Source: JBGPOS01 sp041488155 (GTDB lineage Bacteria; Chloroflexota; Dehalococcoidia; Tepidiformales; Tepidiformaceae). Taken from it: 64,000 bases of DNA. The notes beneath the pieces are model-generated. The model was given only the letters and a program-made list of their open reading frames with translations, was not told the DNA's origin and made no database searches. Positions 16,923-25,792 of the stretch are shown here, in pieces. Position 1 is the first letter of the stretch. Each line of letters begins with the position of its first letter. A program made the translations under genes and the position numbers. The stretch lies in assembly GCA_041488155.1 (NCBI GenBank), contig JBGPOS010000002.1, positions 34,612 through 98,611 of the forward strand. The letters run 5' to 3'.

Positions 16923-18038
16923 TCAGACCGCCTTTGGGGAAGCCGCCGCGGCGCGTTTGGCGGCGTCGCGCTCGCGGATCTCGGGAAGCACCTCGCGCCC
17001 GAAGAGTTTGAGCGAGTCCATGATGGTCGCGTGCGGCAAGCCGCCGGCCTGGGCGACGAGGATGACCTGGTCGACCCCGCTCGCCTCGTAGGCGAGCAGC
17101 GCCTCTCGCACCAGCTCCGGCGATCCGAAGATGCCGAGCGACCCCGGGTCGTTGCGATCGAAGCTCGTGAGGTGCGAGCCGTCGCCGAACGTGCCGCCGA
17201 GGTCGATGCGCTCGGGCATCTTCCTGCCGGGCTCGAAGAAGTAGCCGATGGCGTGCATGAAGAACTGCATGGCGGCGAAGCCGTCGCGCGCCTGCCGTTC
17301 GTTCGCGGCGCAGGTGAAACCGGTCACAACGGCGAGGTTGGCGTTGACGGCGAGGCCGATGGGTTCGACGCCCGCCTCCAGGCGCTCGCGGTAGGCTGTC
17401 GCGTACTTGTGAGCGAGCTCGGGTTTGACGCCGAAGGAGAAGTTGAGGGCGCCCAGGCCGAACTTCGCCGCCTCGATGATCTTCTCCATCCGGTTGCAGG
17501 CCATCCAGAGTGGGGGGTGGGGCCGCTGGTAGGGCTTGGGGACGACGCTGCGTCGCGGGAAGTTCACGAAGGTCCCGGAAACGCCGGGGTAGATGTCTTC
17601 GGTCATCATCCCGACGATTGCACGCAGGCCCTCTTCCCAGGCCGCGCGCTTGGTCGCGCGATCCATCCCGAAGCCTTCGAGCTCGATGTCGGACGTCCCT
17701 TCGCCCGAGCCGAAGTCGACTCGCCCGTTGGAGACGTGGTCGAGCATGGAGATCCGTTCGGCCACCCTTGCCGGGTGGTTCGCCTGCGGCGGGGTCAGCA
17801 CGATCCCGTGCCCGAGCCTGATCCGCTTCGTGCGCTGGCTTGCGGCCGCGAGAAACACTTCCGGCGCAGAGCAGTGGGAGTATTCCTCGAGGAAGTGGTG
17901 CTCGACCGCCCATGCGTAGTCGACGCCCAGTTCGTCGGCGAGCTCGATCTGTTCGAGGGCTTCTGCGATCACGCGATGCTCAGCGTCCGGGCCCCACGGC
18001 CGGGGAGTCTGCAGCTCGTAGAAGAGTCCGATCTTCAC
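16923..18038 (-). CDS. LLM-class flavin-dependent oxidoreductase
   Basis: A 371-residue luciferase-like protein of the main paralogue group, with YAWAVEHHFLEEYSHCSAPEVF, RTKRIRLGHGIVL and the glycine-rich VDFGSGEGTSD segment. It starts with GTG at 18038 after GGAGACGAC. It lies between an S15-type hydrolase upstream (37-base gap) and a coupled SDR downstream, giving a three-gene - strand unit: hydrolase, monooxygenase, dehydrogenase. That order fits ester cleavage followed by oxidation, but the substrate is unknown. Confidence 0.93.
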   Translation of the reverse strand: MKIGLFYELQTPRPWGPDAEHRVIAEALEQIELADELGVDYAWAVEHHFLEEYSHCSAPEVFLAAASQRTKRIRLGHGIVLTPPQANHPARVAERISMLDHVSNGRVDFGSGEGTSDIELEGFGMDRATKRAAWEEGLRAIVGMMTEDIYPGVSGTFVNFPRRSVVPKPYQRPHPPLWMACNRMEKIIEAAKFGLGALNFSFGVKPELAHKYATAYRERLEAGVEPIGLAVNANLAVVTGFTCAANERQARDGFAAMQFFMHAIGYFFEPGRKMPERIDLGGTFGDGSHLTSFDRNDPGSLGIFGSPELVREALLAYEASGVDQVILVAQAGGLPHATIMDSLKLFGREVLPEIRERDAAKRAAAASPKAV

Positions 18039-18075
18039 GTCGTCTCCACGAGGCAGAGCGGCCGCTGACCGGTGC

Positions 18076-19779
18076 TCACGATTTCGGGATCACAGGCAGG
18101 AGAAGGTGCGACGGCCGGTTGGCATCGTGGAACACCGTCTGGACCGCCGCGCAAGTCGTCGTGGCTTCGGCGACCGGCCCGCCCGTGTTCGGATTGCGGT
18201 CGAAGCGAGGGAAGCAACTGCTTGTCACCTCGAGGCGCAGCTGATGCCCGGCCCGGAAGAGGTTGCTGGTCACCAGCATGTCGATCGTGAGCTCGTACGG
18301 GCGTCCGGGTTCGAGCAATTCGGGCTGCGACGGGGAGTTGCGGTAACGCGCCCGCAGGATGCCGTCGCAGAGGTTTTGGGCGTAGCCGTTCGGCGCTACA
18401 TCGACAAGCTTGGCGTGGAAATCGGTGTCGAGAGCCGAACTGGAGGCGTGAAGGACCAGCGTGACCGGACCGGTGACCTCCAGGGGCTCCGCCAGCGGCG
18501 GCGTGCTGTAGACGAGCACGTCGACCCGTTCCTCGGCAGGTCGCTGGTCCCAGGCGCCACCCCCGCCGATCGTGCCCACCGGGTTCAGGGGGTTGTAGAG
18601 GAAGATGTCCGGCGCCTCAGCAGCGGCAGGGAGGTCCCGGCTGAGGCCGCCGTCGCCATTGAGGCTGTTGGCGCGGCCGCCGCTGTGCAGGTAGAACGGC
18701 ATGTAGTCGGTCCTGGCGAGCGGCCATTCTTGCTCATCCCGCCAGCCGGCTCCCATGACGAAGATCCGGACCGGGGCTTCGTCCAGCAGACCGCTGTCCT
18801 TGTCCTTCAGCCAGTGGTCGTACCACCGCAACTGCAGGTCCTCGAGGACGAGCGTCGCGCCGTAGCCGAAGTTTCGTTCGCCGGCCACGGCCAATGACGG
18901 CGAGTTGTGCGTCCACGGGCCCATGATGAGCCGCTGGTTGCGGCGCGCCGTTTCGTTGGCCGCTCGCTCACGAAGGCCGGCGAAGTTGCGGGGAGGACCC
19001 GCCACGAAGAGGTCGTACCAACCGCCGAGGTTGAAAGAGGGGACGGTCACCCGGTCGTGGTGAGCGCTGATGTTTACGCGCTGCCAGGAGTCGTCCTGCG
19101 AGGGATGACGCAGCCAGTCGTAGAAATAGGGGGCGAGCCCGTCGCGCCGCAAGAGCGGTAGCTCGTCGAGCGGCTGGTGCGAGACGTTCCGCCTGAGCCG
19201 CTCGATGGCCAGCATGAGGCGCTGCTCTTCCGCAGCCCGTTCCGCAGGTTCAAGGCCCAGGCGTGCGAGGTGGGGCGCCGCCAGGAACTGCGCTGTCCAG
19301 GCGGTCGTGAAGGCCAGGGCGAACGCCCCGCCCTGGTAGATCCAGCCGTCGTGGTAGTCGGCGGCGGTCATCACCGGGAAGATCGCGCGAAGGTGCGGGG
19401 GCGACGAGATTGCGGCCAGCCACTGGGTCGCGCCCACGTAGGACATGCCGTACATCGCGACCTTGCCGTTCGACCAGGGCTGGGCGGCACACCACTCGAC
19501 TGTGTCGTAGCCGTCGTCGATTTCGCAGACGAACGGCAGCCATTCGCCTTCGCTGGCGTAGCGACCACGACTATCGACGATCACCACGACGTAGCCTTCG
19601 ACTCCGCCGCGGATGGGGTTGAACATCGTCGATGTGGTCTGGCTGTCTTTGCCGTAGGCGGTGCGGTTGAGAAGCACCGGGTATTGGCCGGGCGCGGAGG
19701 GCCGGTAGACGTCGGCCATCAGCCGGACACCGTCTCGCATGTCGACCGGCACGTTCTTCTGAACAAGGATGTCGGTCAC
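18076..19779 (-). CDS. CocE/NonD-family hydrolase (X-Pro dipeptidyl-peptidase S15 type)
   Basis: A 567-residue serine hydrolase. The N-terminal alpha/beta domain has DMRDGVRLMADVYRP, the DSRGRYASEGEW stretch, the nucleophile in GMSYVGATQW near residue 122, and LIMGPWTHNSPS with the likely catalytic histidine. The C-terminal half is the jelly-roll domain of this family (VTGPVTLVLHASSSALDTDFHAKLVDVAPNGY). Such enzymes cleave acyl esters or amides, cocaine esterase being the best known. GTG start at 19779 after GAGG. No signal peptide is apparent, so it is probably cytoplasmic. Confidence 0.92.
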   Translation of the reverse strand: MTDILVQKNVPVDMRDGVRLMADVYRPSAPGQYPVLLNRTAYGKDSQTTSTMFNPIRGGVEGYVVVIVDSRGRYASEGEWLPFVCEIDDGYDTVEWCAAQPWSNGKVAMYGMSYVGATQWLAAISSPPHLRAIFPVMTAADYHDGWIYQGGAFALAFTTAWTAQFLAAPHLARLGLEPAERAAEEQRLMLAIERLRRNVSHQPLDELPLLRRDGLAPYFYDWLRHPSQDDSWQRVNISAHHDRVTVPSFNLGGWYDLFVAGPPRNFAGLRERAANETARRNQRLIMGPWTHNSPSLAVAGERNFGYGATLVLEDLQLRWYDHWLKDKDSGLLDEAPVRIFVMGAGWRDEQEWPLARTDYMPFYLHSGGRANSLNGDGGLSRDLPAAAEAPDIFLYNPLNPVGTIGGGGAWDQRPAEERVDVLVYSTPPLAEPLEVTGPVTLVLHASSSALDTDFHAKLVDVAPNGYAQNLCDGILRARYRNSPSQPELLEPGRPYELTIDMLVTSNLFRAGHQLRLEVTSSCFPRFDRNPNTGGPVAEATTTCAAVQTVFHDANRPSHLLLPVIPKS

Positions 19780-19985
19780 GCTGGCACCTCGCCCGGACTC
19801 TTACTGGCCGGATGATAATTGGATTTGCAAGACCGGCGCAAAGCGTGGTTGCAGATCAAAAGGGAAGCTCCAGAGTTCTCAGGTCTTTCTTGCATTTCCG
19901 CATCGCGCGCAGCCTCGCAGTTGCGGAAAGCAACCCCTCTCGCTAACGTTCCCACCGGGCTACGAGCCGGAAGGAGGCAGGATCC

Positions 19986-20894
19986 ATGGGGCGACTTGAC
20001 GGGCGTGTGGCGGTCGTAACGGGCGCCGGGCGGGGCATCGGCGCTTCCCTTGCGCGGATCATGGCGGCCCAGGGCGCCGCTGTTGTCGTGAACGACATCG
20101 GCGTCGCAGTCGACGGTTCGGCGACAGGCGAGCGCCCCGCGGATGAAGTCGTGGCGGCGATCCACAAGGCGCGCGGGAAGGCAATCGCCAACTACGACAG
20201 CGTGGCCGACCACGACGCCGCTGAGAACCTCATCCGTACCGCCCTGAACGAGTACGGCCGGCTCGATGTCCTGGTCAACGTCGCTGGCATCCTCCGCGAC
20301 CGGATGGTGTTCAACATGCCGGAGGACGACTGGGATGCAGTCATCGCGGTGCACCTGAAGGGCACCTTCAACACGTCGAAGTTCGCCTCGATCCACTGGC
20401 GCGCGGCGCGAGAGGGCCACTACAGGCTGATCAACTTCACGTCGGAGTCCGGCCTCCTGGGCGCCCCGGGCCAGCCCAACTACGCGGCGGCAAAGATGGG
20501 CATCGTCGGCTTCACCTACTCCTGCGCAAACGCGCTCGGACGATATGGTGTGACCGCCAACTGCATCACACCCCGGGCCGCCACGCGGATGACCGGCACG
20601 ATCCCTTCCGCCCGCGGCAGTTCGATGTCGGAGGAGAATCCGGAGACCTCGCCCGACAACATCGCTCCGCCGGTGGTCTGGCTGGCCAGCACCGAATCGG
20701 ACTGGTTCACCGGCCACGTGGTGGGAGTCCACGGGTACGAAATCGACCTCTACAACAACCCCCAGGTGATCGCGCGGCTCGTGTCGAACTCGCGGTGGGA
20801 CATCGACGCCGCCTGCAAGCAGATGGAGGCCGTCTTCAAGACGGCAACGGAAGGGATCGAACCGAGCATGCGGGCCGTTCTCGGAAGGCAGTAG
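19986..20894 (+). CDS. short-chain dehydrogenase/reductase (SDR)
   Basis: A 302-residue SDR, longer than the classical type. It has TGAGRGIG near residue 12, VNDIGVAVDG after the second strand, NVAGILRDRM, and Tyr166 and Lys170 in YAAAK. The NDIGV/GILRDRM pattern resembles hydroxyacyl-CoA dehydrogenase-type SDRs such as those of peroxisomal multifunctional enzyme type 2 (family knowledge). The C-terminal 50 residues have no SDR counterpart that I recognise. GGAAGGAGG precedes the ATG. It heads a + strand run with a flavin reductase, an EthD-like protein and an F420-type LLM. Confidence 0.9.
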   Translation: MGRLDGRVAVVTGAGRGIGASLARIMAAQGAAVVVNDIGVAVDGSATGERPADEVVAAIHKARGKAIANYDSVADHDAAENLIRTALNEYGRLDVLVNVAGILRDRMVFNMPEDDWDAVIAVHLKGTFNTSKFASIHWRAAREGHYRLINFTSESGLLGAPGQPNYAAAKMGIVGFTYSCANALGRYGVTANCITPRAATRMTGTIPSARGSSMSEENPETSPDNIAPPVVWLASTESDWFTGHVVGVHGYEIDLYNNPQVIARLVSNSRWDIDAACKQMEAVFKTATEGIEPSMRAVLGRQ

Positions 20895-20933
20895 GATGCG
20901 GGTGCGGCCAGCCGCCGCACCGAAGGAGGCAGC

Positions 20934-21425
20934 GTGTCCCAGACTCCTCTCGACCCCGCCGACTTCCGCAACGCCATGTCGCGCTTCGCCAGTGGCGTGA
21001 CAATCGTCACCACCCACGGGTCAGACAGCCGTCCGGTCGGGTTCACCGCCAGCGCCTTCTCTTCGCTCTCGCTCAATCCCCCGCTCGCGCTCGTGTGCCT
21101 GGACCGGAACGCGGAGTGCTTCGATGCGTTCCAGGCGGCGTCCCATATGGCGATCAGCATCCTGTCTCGCGGCCAGGGCGACATTGCGATGCGGTTCGCC
21201 ACCAGAGGCGCCGACAAGTTCGGCGGCCTCTCCGTAGAGGCTGGCAAGCTGACCGGGCTGCCTCTCATTCCGGAAGCGATCGCCCAGGTCGAATGCGAGG
21301 TGCGGGAACGCCTCGATGGGGGAGACCACGTCATCCTGGTGGGCCAGGTACTCCGAGCACTCGCAGCGGACAAGCAGCCGTTGCTCCACTACCTCCGGGA
21401 GTTCGGCCGCTTCCAGGCCGACTGA
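20934..21425 (+). CDS. flavin reductase domain protein
   Basis: A 163-residue protein of the flavin reductase family (PF01613), which supplies reduced FMN/FAD to two-component monooxygenases. The signature FRNAMSRFASGVTIVTT opens the domain, followed by RPVGFTASAFSSLSLNPPLALVCL and a C-terminal GDHVILVGQVLRA strand. GTG start after GAAGGAGGC. It may serve the LLM oxygenases of the window as the reductase partner; it is the only such reductase seen here (inference). Confidence 0.92.
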   Translation: MSQTPLDPADFRNAMSRFASGVTIVTTHGSDSRPVGFTASAFSSLSLNPPLALVCLDRNAECFDAFQAASHMAISILSRGQGDIAMRFATRGADKFGGLSVEAGKLTGLPLIPEAIAQVECEVRERLDGGDHVILVGQVLRALAADKQPLLHYLREFGRFQAD

Positions 21426-21450
21426 GGCCCACGACCGGGGCGAGCAGGCC

Positions 21451-22092
21451 ATGCAGAAGATCGTGTCGCTCATCGTCGCAGCCCCAGAGGCGGACCGCGC
21501 AGCGTTTCGGGAGCGTTGGCTTGCGGAGGCGCAATCGATGGCGAGGGCTGCCGCCGCTCCGCTGCGCCAAATTGTGAACCTCGTCGACGTCTCGCTCGAC
21601 GACTCGCCGCCTCTGCCTCCCTACGACGTGGTCTCGGAGATGTGGTTCGACGGAGAGGCCGAACTGCCCGCGGGTCCGGTCGGGGCGGGAGCAACCTGGC
21701 ACTACCGGGTCGCGGAGCGCATCCAGCTGGACCGTCGCGGCACATGGCCAGCCGGGACGCGTTCACCGGGGGTGAAGGCTATCTACCTCGTGCGCCGTCC
21801 GGACGGTCTCAGCGCCCAGGACGCCGCCCGGCTCTGGCGGGAACACGCGCCGGTCGCCCGCGAACACCACATCGGCATGGCGAAGTACGTGCAGAACGGA
21901 GTGATCGAGTCCCTGACGCCGGGCGCTCCGATCGTCCACGGGATAGCGGAGCTCCACTTCCCGGCAATCGAGGACTTCCGGGAGCGAATGTACGACTCCC
22001 CCGAGGGGCGGGAAGTGGTGGCCGCGGACGCCGCCCGGCTCGTCGGCGAAGCGACGATGCTCCTGGCGAGCGAATACATCGTCCGGGCCTGA
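21451..22092 (+). CDS. EthD-like protein with two dimeric-barrel repeats
   Basis: A 213-residue protein made of two related halves. Residues about 1-100 start KIVSLIVAAPEADRAAFRERW, and residues about 110-205 start GVKAIYLVRRPDGLSAQDAARLWREHAPVAREHHIG. Each half has the beta-strand plus FRxxW or LWREH helix of EthD-type dimeric alpha/beta barrels, so the protein is probably an internal duplication forming a barrel within one chain. Function is unknown; such proteins accompany oxygenase systems. It is 25 bases after the flavin reductase and nine before the LLM. Confidence 0.7.
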   Translation: MQKIVSLIVAAPEADRAAFRERWLAEAQSMARAAAAPLRQIVNLVDVSLDDSPPLPPYDVVSEMWFDGEAELPAGPVGAGATWHYRVAERIQLDRRGTWPAGTRSPGVKAIYLVRRPDGLSAQDAARLWREHAPVAREHHIGMAKYVQNGVIESLTPGAPIVHGIAELHFPAIEDFRERMYDSPEGREVVAADAARLVGEATMLLASEYIVRA

Positions 22093-22100
22093 GGGTTCGA

Positions 22101-23030
22101 ATGGCGATTCAGCAGATGGAGTTCGGGTTCAGCTTCTTCCCCTACGCTCGCTTCGCCGACATCCGTGAGGCCGCAGAGGTGGTGCGCTTCGCGGAAGAGC
22201 TGGGGTACACGGCGGTGATGCTCCCCGAGCACCTGCTGCCGCCTCGCTGGCCGGACGCCGACATGGCGACGAAACTCTGGTACGACCTGCCCACGCTCGC
22301 TGCTTACCTCGCGGCGACGACCTCGCGGATAAAGTTCCTCACGAGCGTCCTCGTCGTGCCCTACCACCACCCGGTTGAGATGGCGAAGGCGCTCGCCACG
22401 TTGGATGTGCTTTCCGGTGGCAGAGTCATGCTCGGGGTGGGCGCCGGATGGATGAAGGCGGAGTTCCGCCGGCTGGGCATCCCTTTCCAGGAACGCGGGG
22501 CGATCACCGACGAGTACCTGCGTGCGATGAAAGAGCTGTGGACCAGCGATGCGCCGTCCTTCTCCGGCCACTACGTTTCGTTTGACGACGTGAGCTTCTT
22601 CCCGAAGCCGGTGCGGCCCACGGGCATCCCCTTGCTCATCGGCGGCACAGGCGCTCGCCCCTTCCAGCGTGTCGCAGAGATCGGCGATGGCTGGTTTCCC
22701 ATGACGGCGACGCTCAACGTCATCCGGGAGGGCATATCGGACATCGCTCGCCGGATGGAACCTCTCGGCCGCGACCCGGCCGGCCTCTGGGTGGGCTACA
22801 CAGGCTTCGGCGTGGGGTCAGACCCGGAGGTGGCACGGATGCGCCGGCACGCGGGAGACGCAGCCGCCGAGCCTGTGCACCGTTCGCCGGAAGAGTCGAT
22901 CGCCGAGATCGAGCGCTACCGCGCGGCGGGCGTCACGTTTCTTTCAGTGGGCTTCGAATGGCGGCAGCCGGACGAATTGAAACGGGAACTGGAACGCTTC
23001 GCGCGCCAGGTCATGCCGGCGTTTCGTTGA
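22101..23030 (+). CDS. LLM-class F420-dependent-type oxidoreductase
   Basis: A 309-residue luciferase-like protein of the shorter F420-dependent subgroup (TIGR03619-like). It has EELGYTAVMLPEHLLPPRWPD, LVVPYHHPVEMAKALATLDVLSGGRVMLGVGAGW and GIPLLIGGTGARPFQRVAEIGDGWFP. The GxGxGW segment and IGG-x-G are typical. It ends the + strand run begun by the SDR at 19986. The cofactor, F420 or FMN, cannot be decided from sequence alone. Confidence 0.9.
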   Translation: MAIQQMEFGFSFFPYARFADIREAAEVVRFAEELGYTAVMLPEHLLPPRWPDADMATKLWYDLPTLAAYLAATTSRIKFLTSVLVVPYHHPVEMAKALATLDVLSGGRVMLGVGAGWMKAEFRRLGIPFQERGAITDEYLRAMKELWTSDAPSFSGHYVSFDDVSFFPKPVRPTGIPLLIGGTGARPFQRVAEIGDGWFPMTATLNVIREGISDIARRMEPLGRDPAGLWVGYTGFGVGSDPEVARMRRHAGDAAAEPVHRSPEESIAEIERYRAAGVTFLSVGFEWRQPDELKRELERFARQVMPAFR

Positions 23031-23206
23031 CGCGCTGGAGCCTACTGCATGCCCCGCGGTCGAACGCCCGACGTGAGCGCCCCCTTGCCGGGCTGCTGTG
23101 CGGCGCCCAGCCGCCGTCTTCTTTATGATGCCTGAGAGCTGCCACCCGGAAGTCTTGCCGCTCTTGGCGAGCGTTCCACGAATCGACACCAACGAACGAG
23201 GTCCCT

Positions 23207-23980
23207 GTGAACCCGTCCGCCCGGCGACCAATCCTCATCATTGCCTCGGCGTTTGCGGTCGCGCTCTCGTTCGGACCTGTCGCTTGCGGCGGCGACGACA
23301 ATGGTGGGAGTGGCGGCGGTGACGCGGTCACCATCGACCCGAACCAGGCCGAGGCTGCGTCGCACGCCGCGCTCATAACGGAGAAGGATCTTCCAGGGTC
23401 CGGGTGGACCGTCACCAAGCAGGACGAATTCTCGGATGACGACCAGCCGCTCGCCGACACTGCGACCTGCAAGTCGCTCGCGGCGAAACAGAAGGCGGCG
23501 AGGGAGAAGGCCGCTCCCGGGCGCAAAGGCCGGGCTGAAGTCGAGTATTCGCACGACAACGGCGACAACTTCGACACGTCGGTCGAAGTAGAAGTGAACG
23601 TCTTCGGCGACACGAAGGTGCCGGCCGCCGCCTTTGCAAGCTTCAAAGCGGAGATCGACAACGGCGATTTCGAAAAGTGCTTGAAGGACGCCACGCAGTC
23701 CGGGTTCGGGCAGGCTGCGGCCGGCGTGACGGTGGCCGCTAAGAGCGGCGCCAGGCCCGGGGCGAGCGCTCCAGGCGGCGGACTCGCGCAGGCGTACGAA
23801 TTCGTCATTTCAGCGGGTGGCCAATCGCTCGACCTGCGCCTCGAGGCGTATGCCTGGCGTTTCGGCAATGTGGGAGTGACCGTCACGATCTCGGGGCCAA
23901 ATGACCTGGTCCCCGCGGATCTGGCGAAACAGGTTCTGAGTCGCGTGCAGGTCCTGCTCGACAAGGCGAAAGCCAAGTAG
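23207..23980 (+). CDS. putative lipoprotein of unknown function
   Basis: A 257-residue exported protein. The first 28 residues form a signal peptide (RRPILIIASAFAVALSFG) ending in PVAC-GGDD, a lipobox-like site with an unusual proline at -3, followed by the Asp/Gly-rich linker common in Gram-positive and Chloroflexota lipoproteins. The mature part is soluble, alternating strands, with an LPGSGWTVTKQDEFSDD segment. I do not recognise a functional domain. GTG start at 23207 after GAGG. It probably faces outside the membrane. Confidence 0.75.
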   Translation: MNPSARRPILIIASAFAVALSFGPVACGGDDNGGSGGGDAVTIDPNQAEAASHAALITEKDLPGSGWTVTKQDEFSDDDQPLADTATCKSLAAKQKAAREKAAPGRKGRAEVEYSHDNGDNFDTSVEVEVNVFGDTKVPAAAFASFKAEIDNGDFEKCLKDATQSGFGQAAAGVTVAAKSGARPGASAPGGGLAQAYEFVISAGGQSLDLRLEAYAWRFGNVGVTVTISGPNDLVPADLAKQVLSRVQVLLDKAKAK

Positions 23981-24101
23981 TACGCCGCCGGCGAGGCGTC
24001 CCGAGCTTCCTCCCTCCTTTAGAGCCGGGTTGCTGAGTGCTACCTGATGGACACGGTCGCGAAACCGGCTGCCCCGAGGTAAGTGTCGACAACTATGGTG
24101 G

Positions 24102-25076
24102 ATGCGGAGTTCCGTCTGTGTTGTTGTCCTGCTCGCCGCGCTCATAGCGGCGCTGGCCCGGCCACCCGGGGTAGGGTCGGTGGAAGGGGCGGTTTCGTCG
24201 CAGGCCGAGGCGGAGGGAGTGGCGGCGGGCAACACATTGGCCGGCCGAACGGCCCCACCGGCAAGGGGCGCGACCTGCTCGGGAGGTGACCAGCCTGGGG
24301 ACTCCGTCGGCCACCTGACCGTCGCGGGGCAGATACGGACGTACCGTCTGCACGTTCCCCAGCGCTCGGCGGGGGGCCGGTCCCTGCCGCTGGTGTTGAA
24401 TTTTCACGGGTATGGGGCCAGTGCCGCGGACCAGGAACGCACGAGTGGCTTCGTCCCAATCAGCGACCGCGAAGGCTTCTACCTCGTGACCCCCGAGGGC
24501 TCGGGTTCGCCGCCGGGCTGGGACATCAAAGGTGTCTACAACGAGAACGGCGTCGACGACGTAGGCTTTGTCTCCTCTCTCGTCACTGTTCTCTCATCGC
24601 GACTCTGCATCGACCCGCAGCGCGTCTACGCGACGGGGATGTCGAACGGCGCCGAGATGGCCGCGCAGGTGGCGTGCATGCTGCCGCGGACCTTCGCCGC
24701 GGTCGCGCCTGTGGCCGGAGCGGTCTACCAGGGCTGCGCCGGAGGTCCTGTCCCGATGATCGCATTCCACGGGACCTACGACGCCAACGTCGACTTCGAA
24801 TGGGCGGCGGGAGCTGTCGCCGCCTGGGCGCGCCACAACGGCTGCGGCTCCGCCCCCGACGTGCGCATCACGAGTGCTGGTGTGCGGCGCGAGTCCTACC
24901 TCGACTGCGGCGGGAACGACGTCGTCTTCTATTCGATCCCGGGCGGCGGCCACGTCTGGCCGGGCGGCAGCGACAACGCCAGCCGGCAGGGAAGCGCCTA
25001 CCACGGCATCTACGCCAGTGAGCTCGCCTGGCAGTTCTTCCAGGCGCACGCCAAACCCGCATCAGCAACGAACTAG
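24102..25076 (+). CDS. secreted esterase of the PHB-depolymerase (LpqC-like) family
   Basis: A 324-residue exported serine esterase. A signal peptide (VCVVVLLAALIAALA) and a low-complexity linker to about residue 55 precede an Esterase-PHB domain. That domain has LPLVLNFHGYGASA, the nucleophile in GMSNGAEMA near residue 181, an acid in FHGTYDANVDF and the histidine in GGGHVWPG. The order and spacing match polyhydroxyalkanoate depolymerases and feruloyl/acetylxylan esterases. Cysteines in the mature part may form disulfides. It could release acids from polymers outside the cell. The ribosome site is weak. Confidence 0.88.
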   Translation: MRSSVCVVVLLAALIAALARPPGVGSVEGAVSSQAEAEGVAAGNTLAGRTAPPARGATCSGGDQPGDSVGHLTVAGQIRTYRLHVPQRSAGGRSLPLVLNFHGYGASAADQERTSGFVPISDREGFYLVTPEGSGSPPGWDIKGVYNENGVDDVGFVSSLVTVLSSRLCIDPQRVYATGMSNGAEMAAQVACMLPRTFAAVAPVAGAVYQGCAGGPVPMIAFHGTYDANVDFEWAAGAVAAWARHNGCGSAPDVRITSAGVRRESYLDCGGNDVVFYSIPGGGHVWPGGSDNASRQGSAYHGIYASELAWQFFQAHAKPASATN

Positions 25077-25209
25077 AGCTTCATGCCTGGGCGGAGCCGG
25101 CCAAGCAGTCGCGCGCGGCCATTCATTGGGAGCCCGTTAGATTCGCGGCACCCGTAACTTTCTGTCGCTGAAACGAGATATACGGAGCGATGGTACGGGC
25201 AAGGACGCC

Positions 25210-25791
25210 ATGGAAGTCGTGAGCATCGGCAGAGCCGGCGTCGCTGTAGCTGCAGCGGACGACGAAGGTGCGCTCATCGACCGGGCCCGCGCGATGGAGG
25301 CAGCCGCCTGGGATGCCCTCTACTCTGAGCATTACCGGGCCATCTACCGCTACGCCTGGTTCCGGGTGGGCGACAGCGCTGCCGCGGACGCCCTCGCCGC
25401 GGAAGTGTTCCTCGAAGCGGTGCGTGGGATCGGCGGCTACCGTTACCGCGGGACGTCGTTTCGAGCGTGGCTCTACCGCATCGCGCACAACCTGACCGCG
25501 GACTACTTGCGACGCTCTTTCAAACGCGCCGCCCACGAATCGGCCGAGCCGAGTGGTACGCCGGCGCTGACCGACGTTGATTTCGCTCCTGCACTCCTTG
25601 CCCGGCGCGACCTGCACGAAGCGGTCGCCCGGCTCACAGACGACCAGCAGCAGATCGTCATCCTGCGCTTCTTCGAAGGCCTGTCCCTGGCCGAGGTCTC
25701 GGCTGCTACAGGCCGGCGCGAAGGGGCGATTAAGTCACTGCAGCATCGCGCCATCGGCCGGCTGCGGGCCCTGCTCGCGGAGGTGGACTGA
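25210..25791 (+). CDS. ECF-type RNA polymerase sigma factor
   Basis: A 193-residue sigma-70 family protein of ECF size. Region 2 is ALYSEHYRAIYRYAWFRVGD through FRAWLYRIAHNLTADYLRR (residues about 35-100). Region 4 is LTDDQQQIVILRFFEGLSLAEVSAATGRREGAIKSLQHRAIGRLRAL (about 140-188). The next gene starts one base after its stop and encodes a membrane protein, the usual place for an anti-sigma partner. It probably controls envelope or secreted functions such as the gene at 26833 (inference). Confidence 0.92.
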   Translation: MEVVSIGRAGVAVAAADDEGALIDRARAMEAAAWDALYSEHYRAIYRYAWFRVGDSAAADALAAEVFLEAVRGIGGYRYRGTSFRAWLYRIAHNLTADYLRRSFKRAAHESAEPSGTPALTDVDFAPALLARRDLHEAVARLTDDQQQIVILRFFEGLSLAEVSAATGRREGAIKSLQHRAIGRLRALLAEVD

Positions 25792-25792
25792 G

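Noticed and set aside
19841..19855. 15-base element AAGCGTGGTTGCAGA, matching 14 of 15 bases at 60375-60389, both in divergent gaps
   Set aside because: By a rough count, many such one-mismatch pairs are expected by chance in 64 kb, and no further copy was found.
23081..23145. Possible hairpin terminator after the LLM at 22101
   Set aside because: Only a 5-base stem with a 12-base loop before TCTTCTTT; too weak to claim.
25151..25180. GTAAC and CGAGA resembling an ECF promoter upstream of the sigma factor
   Set aside because: Short motif with poor specificity and no second copy at a likely target.
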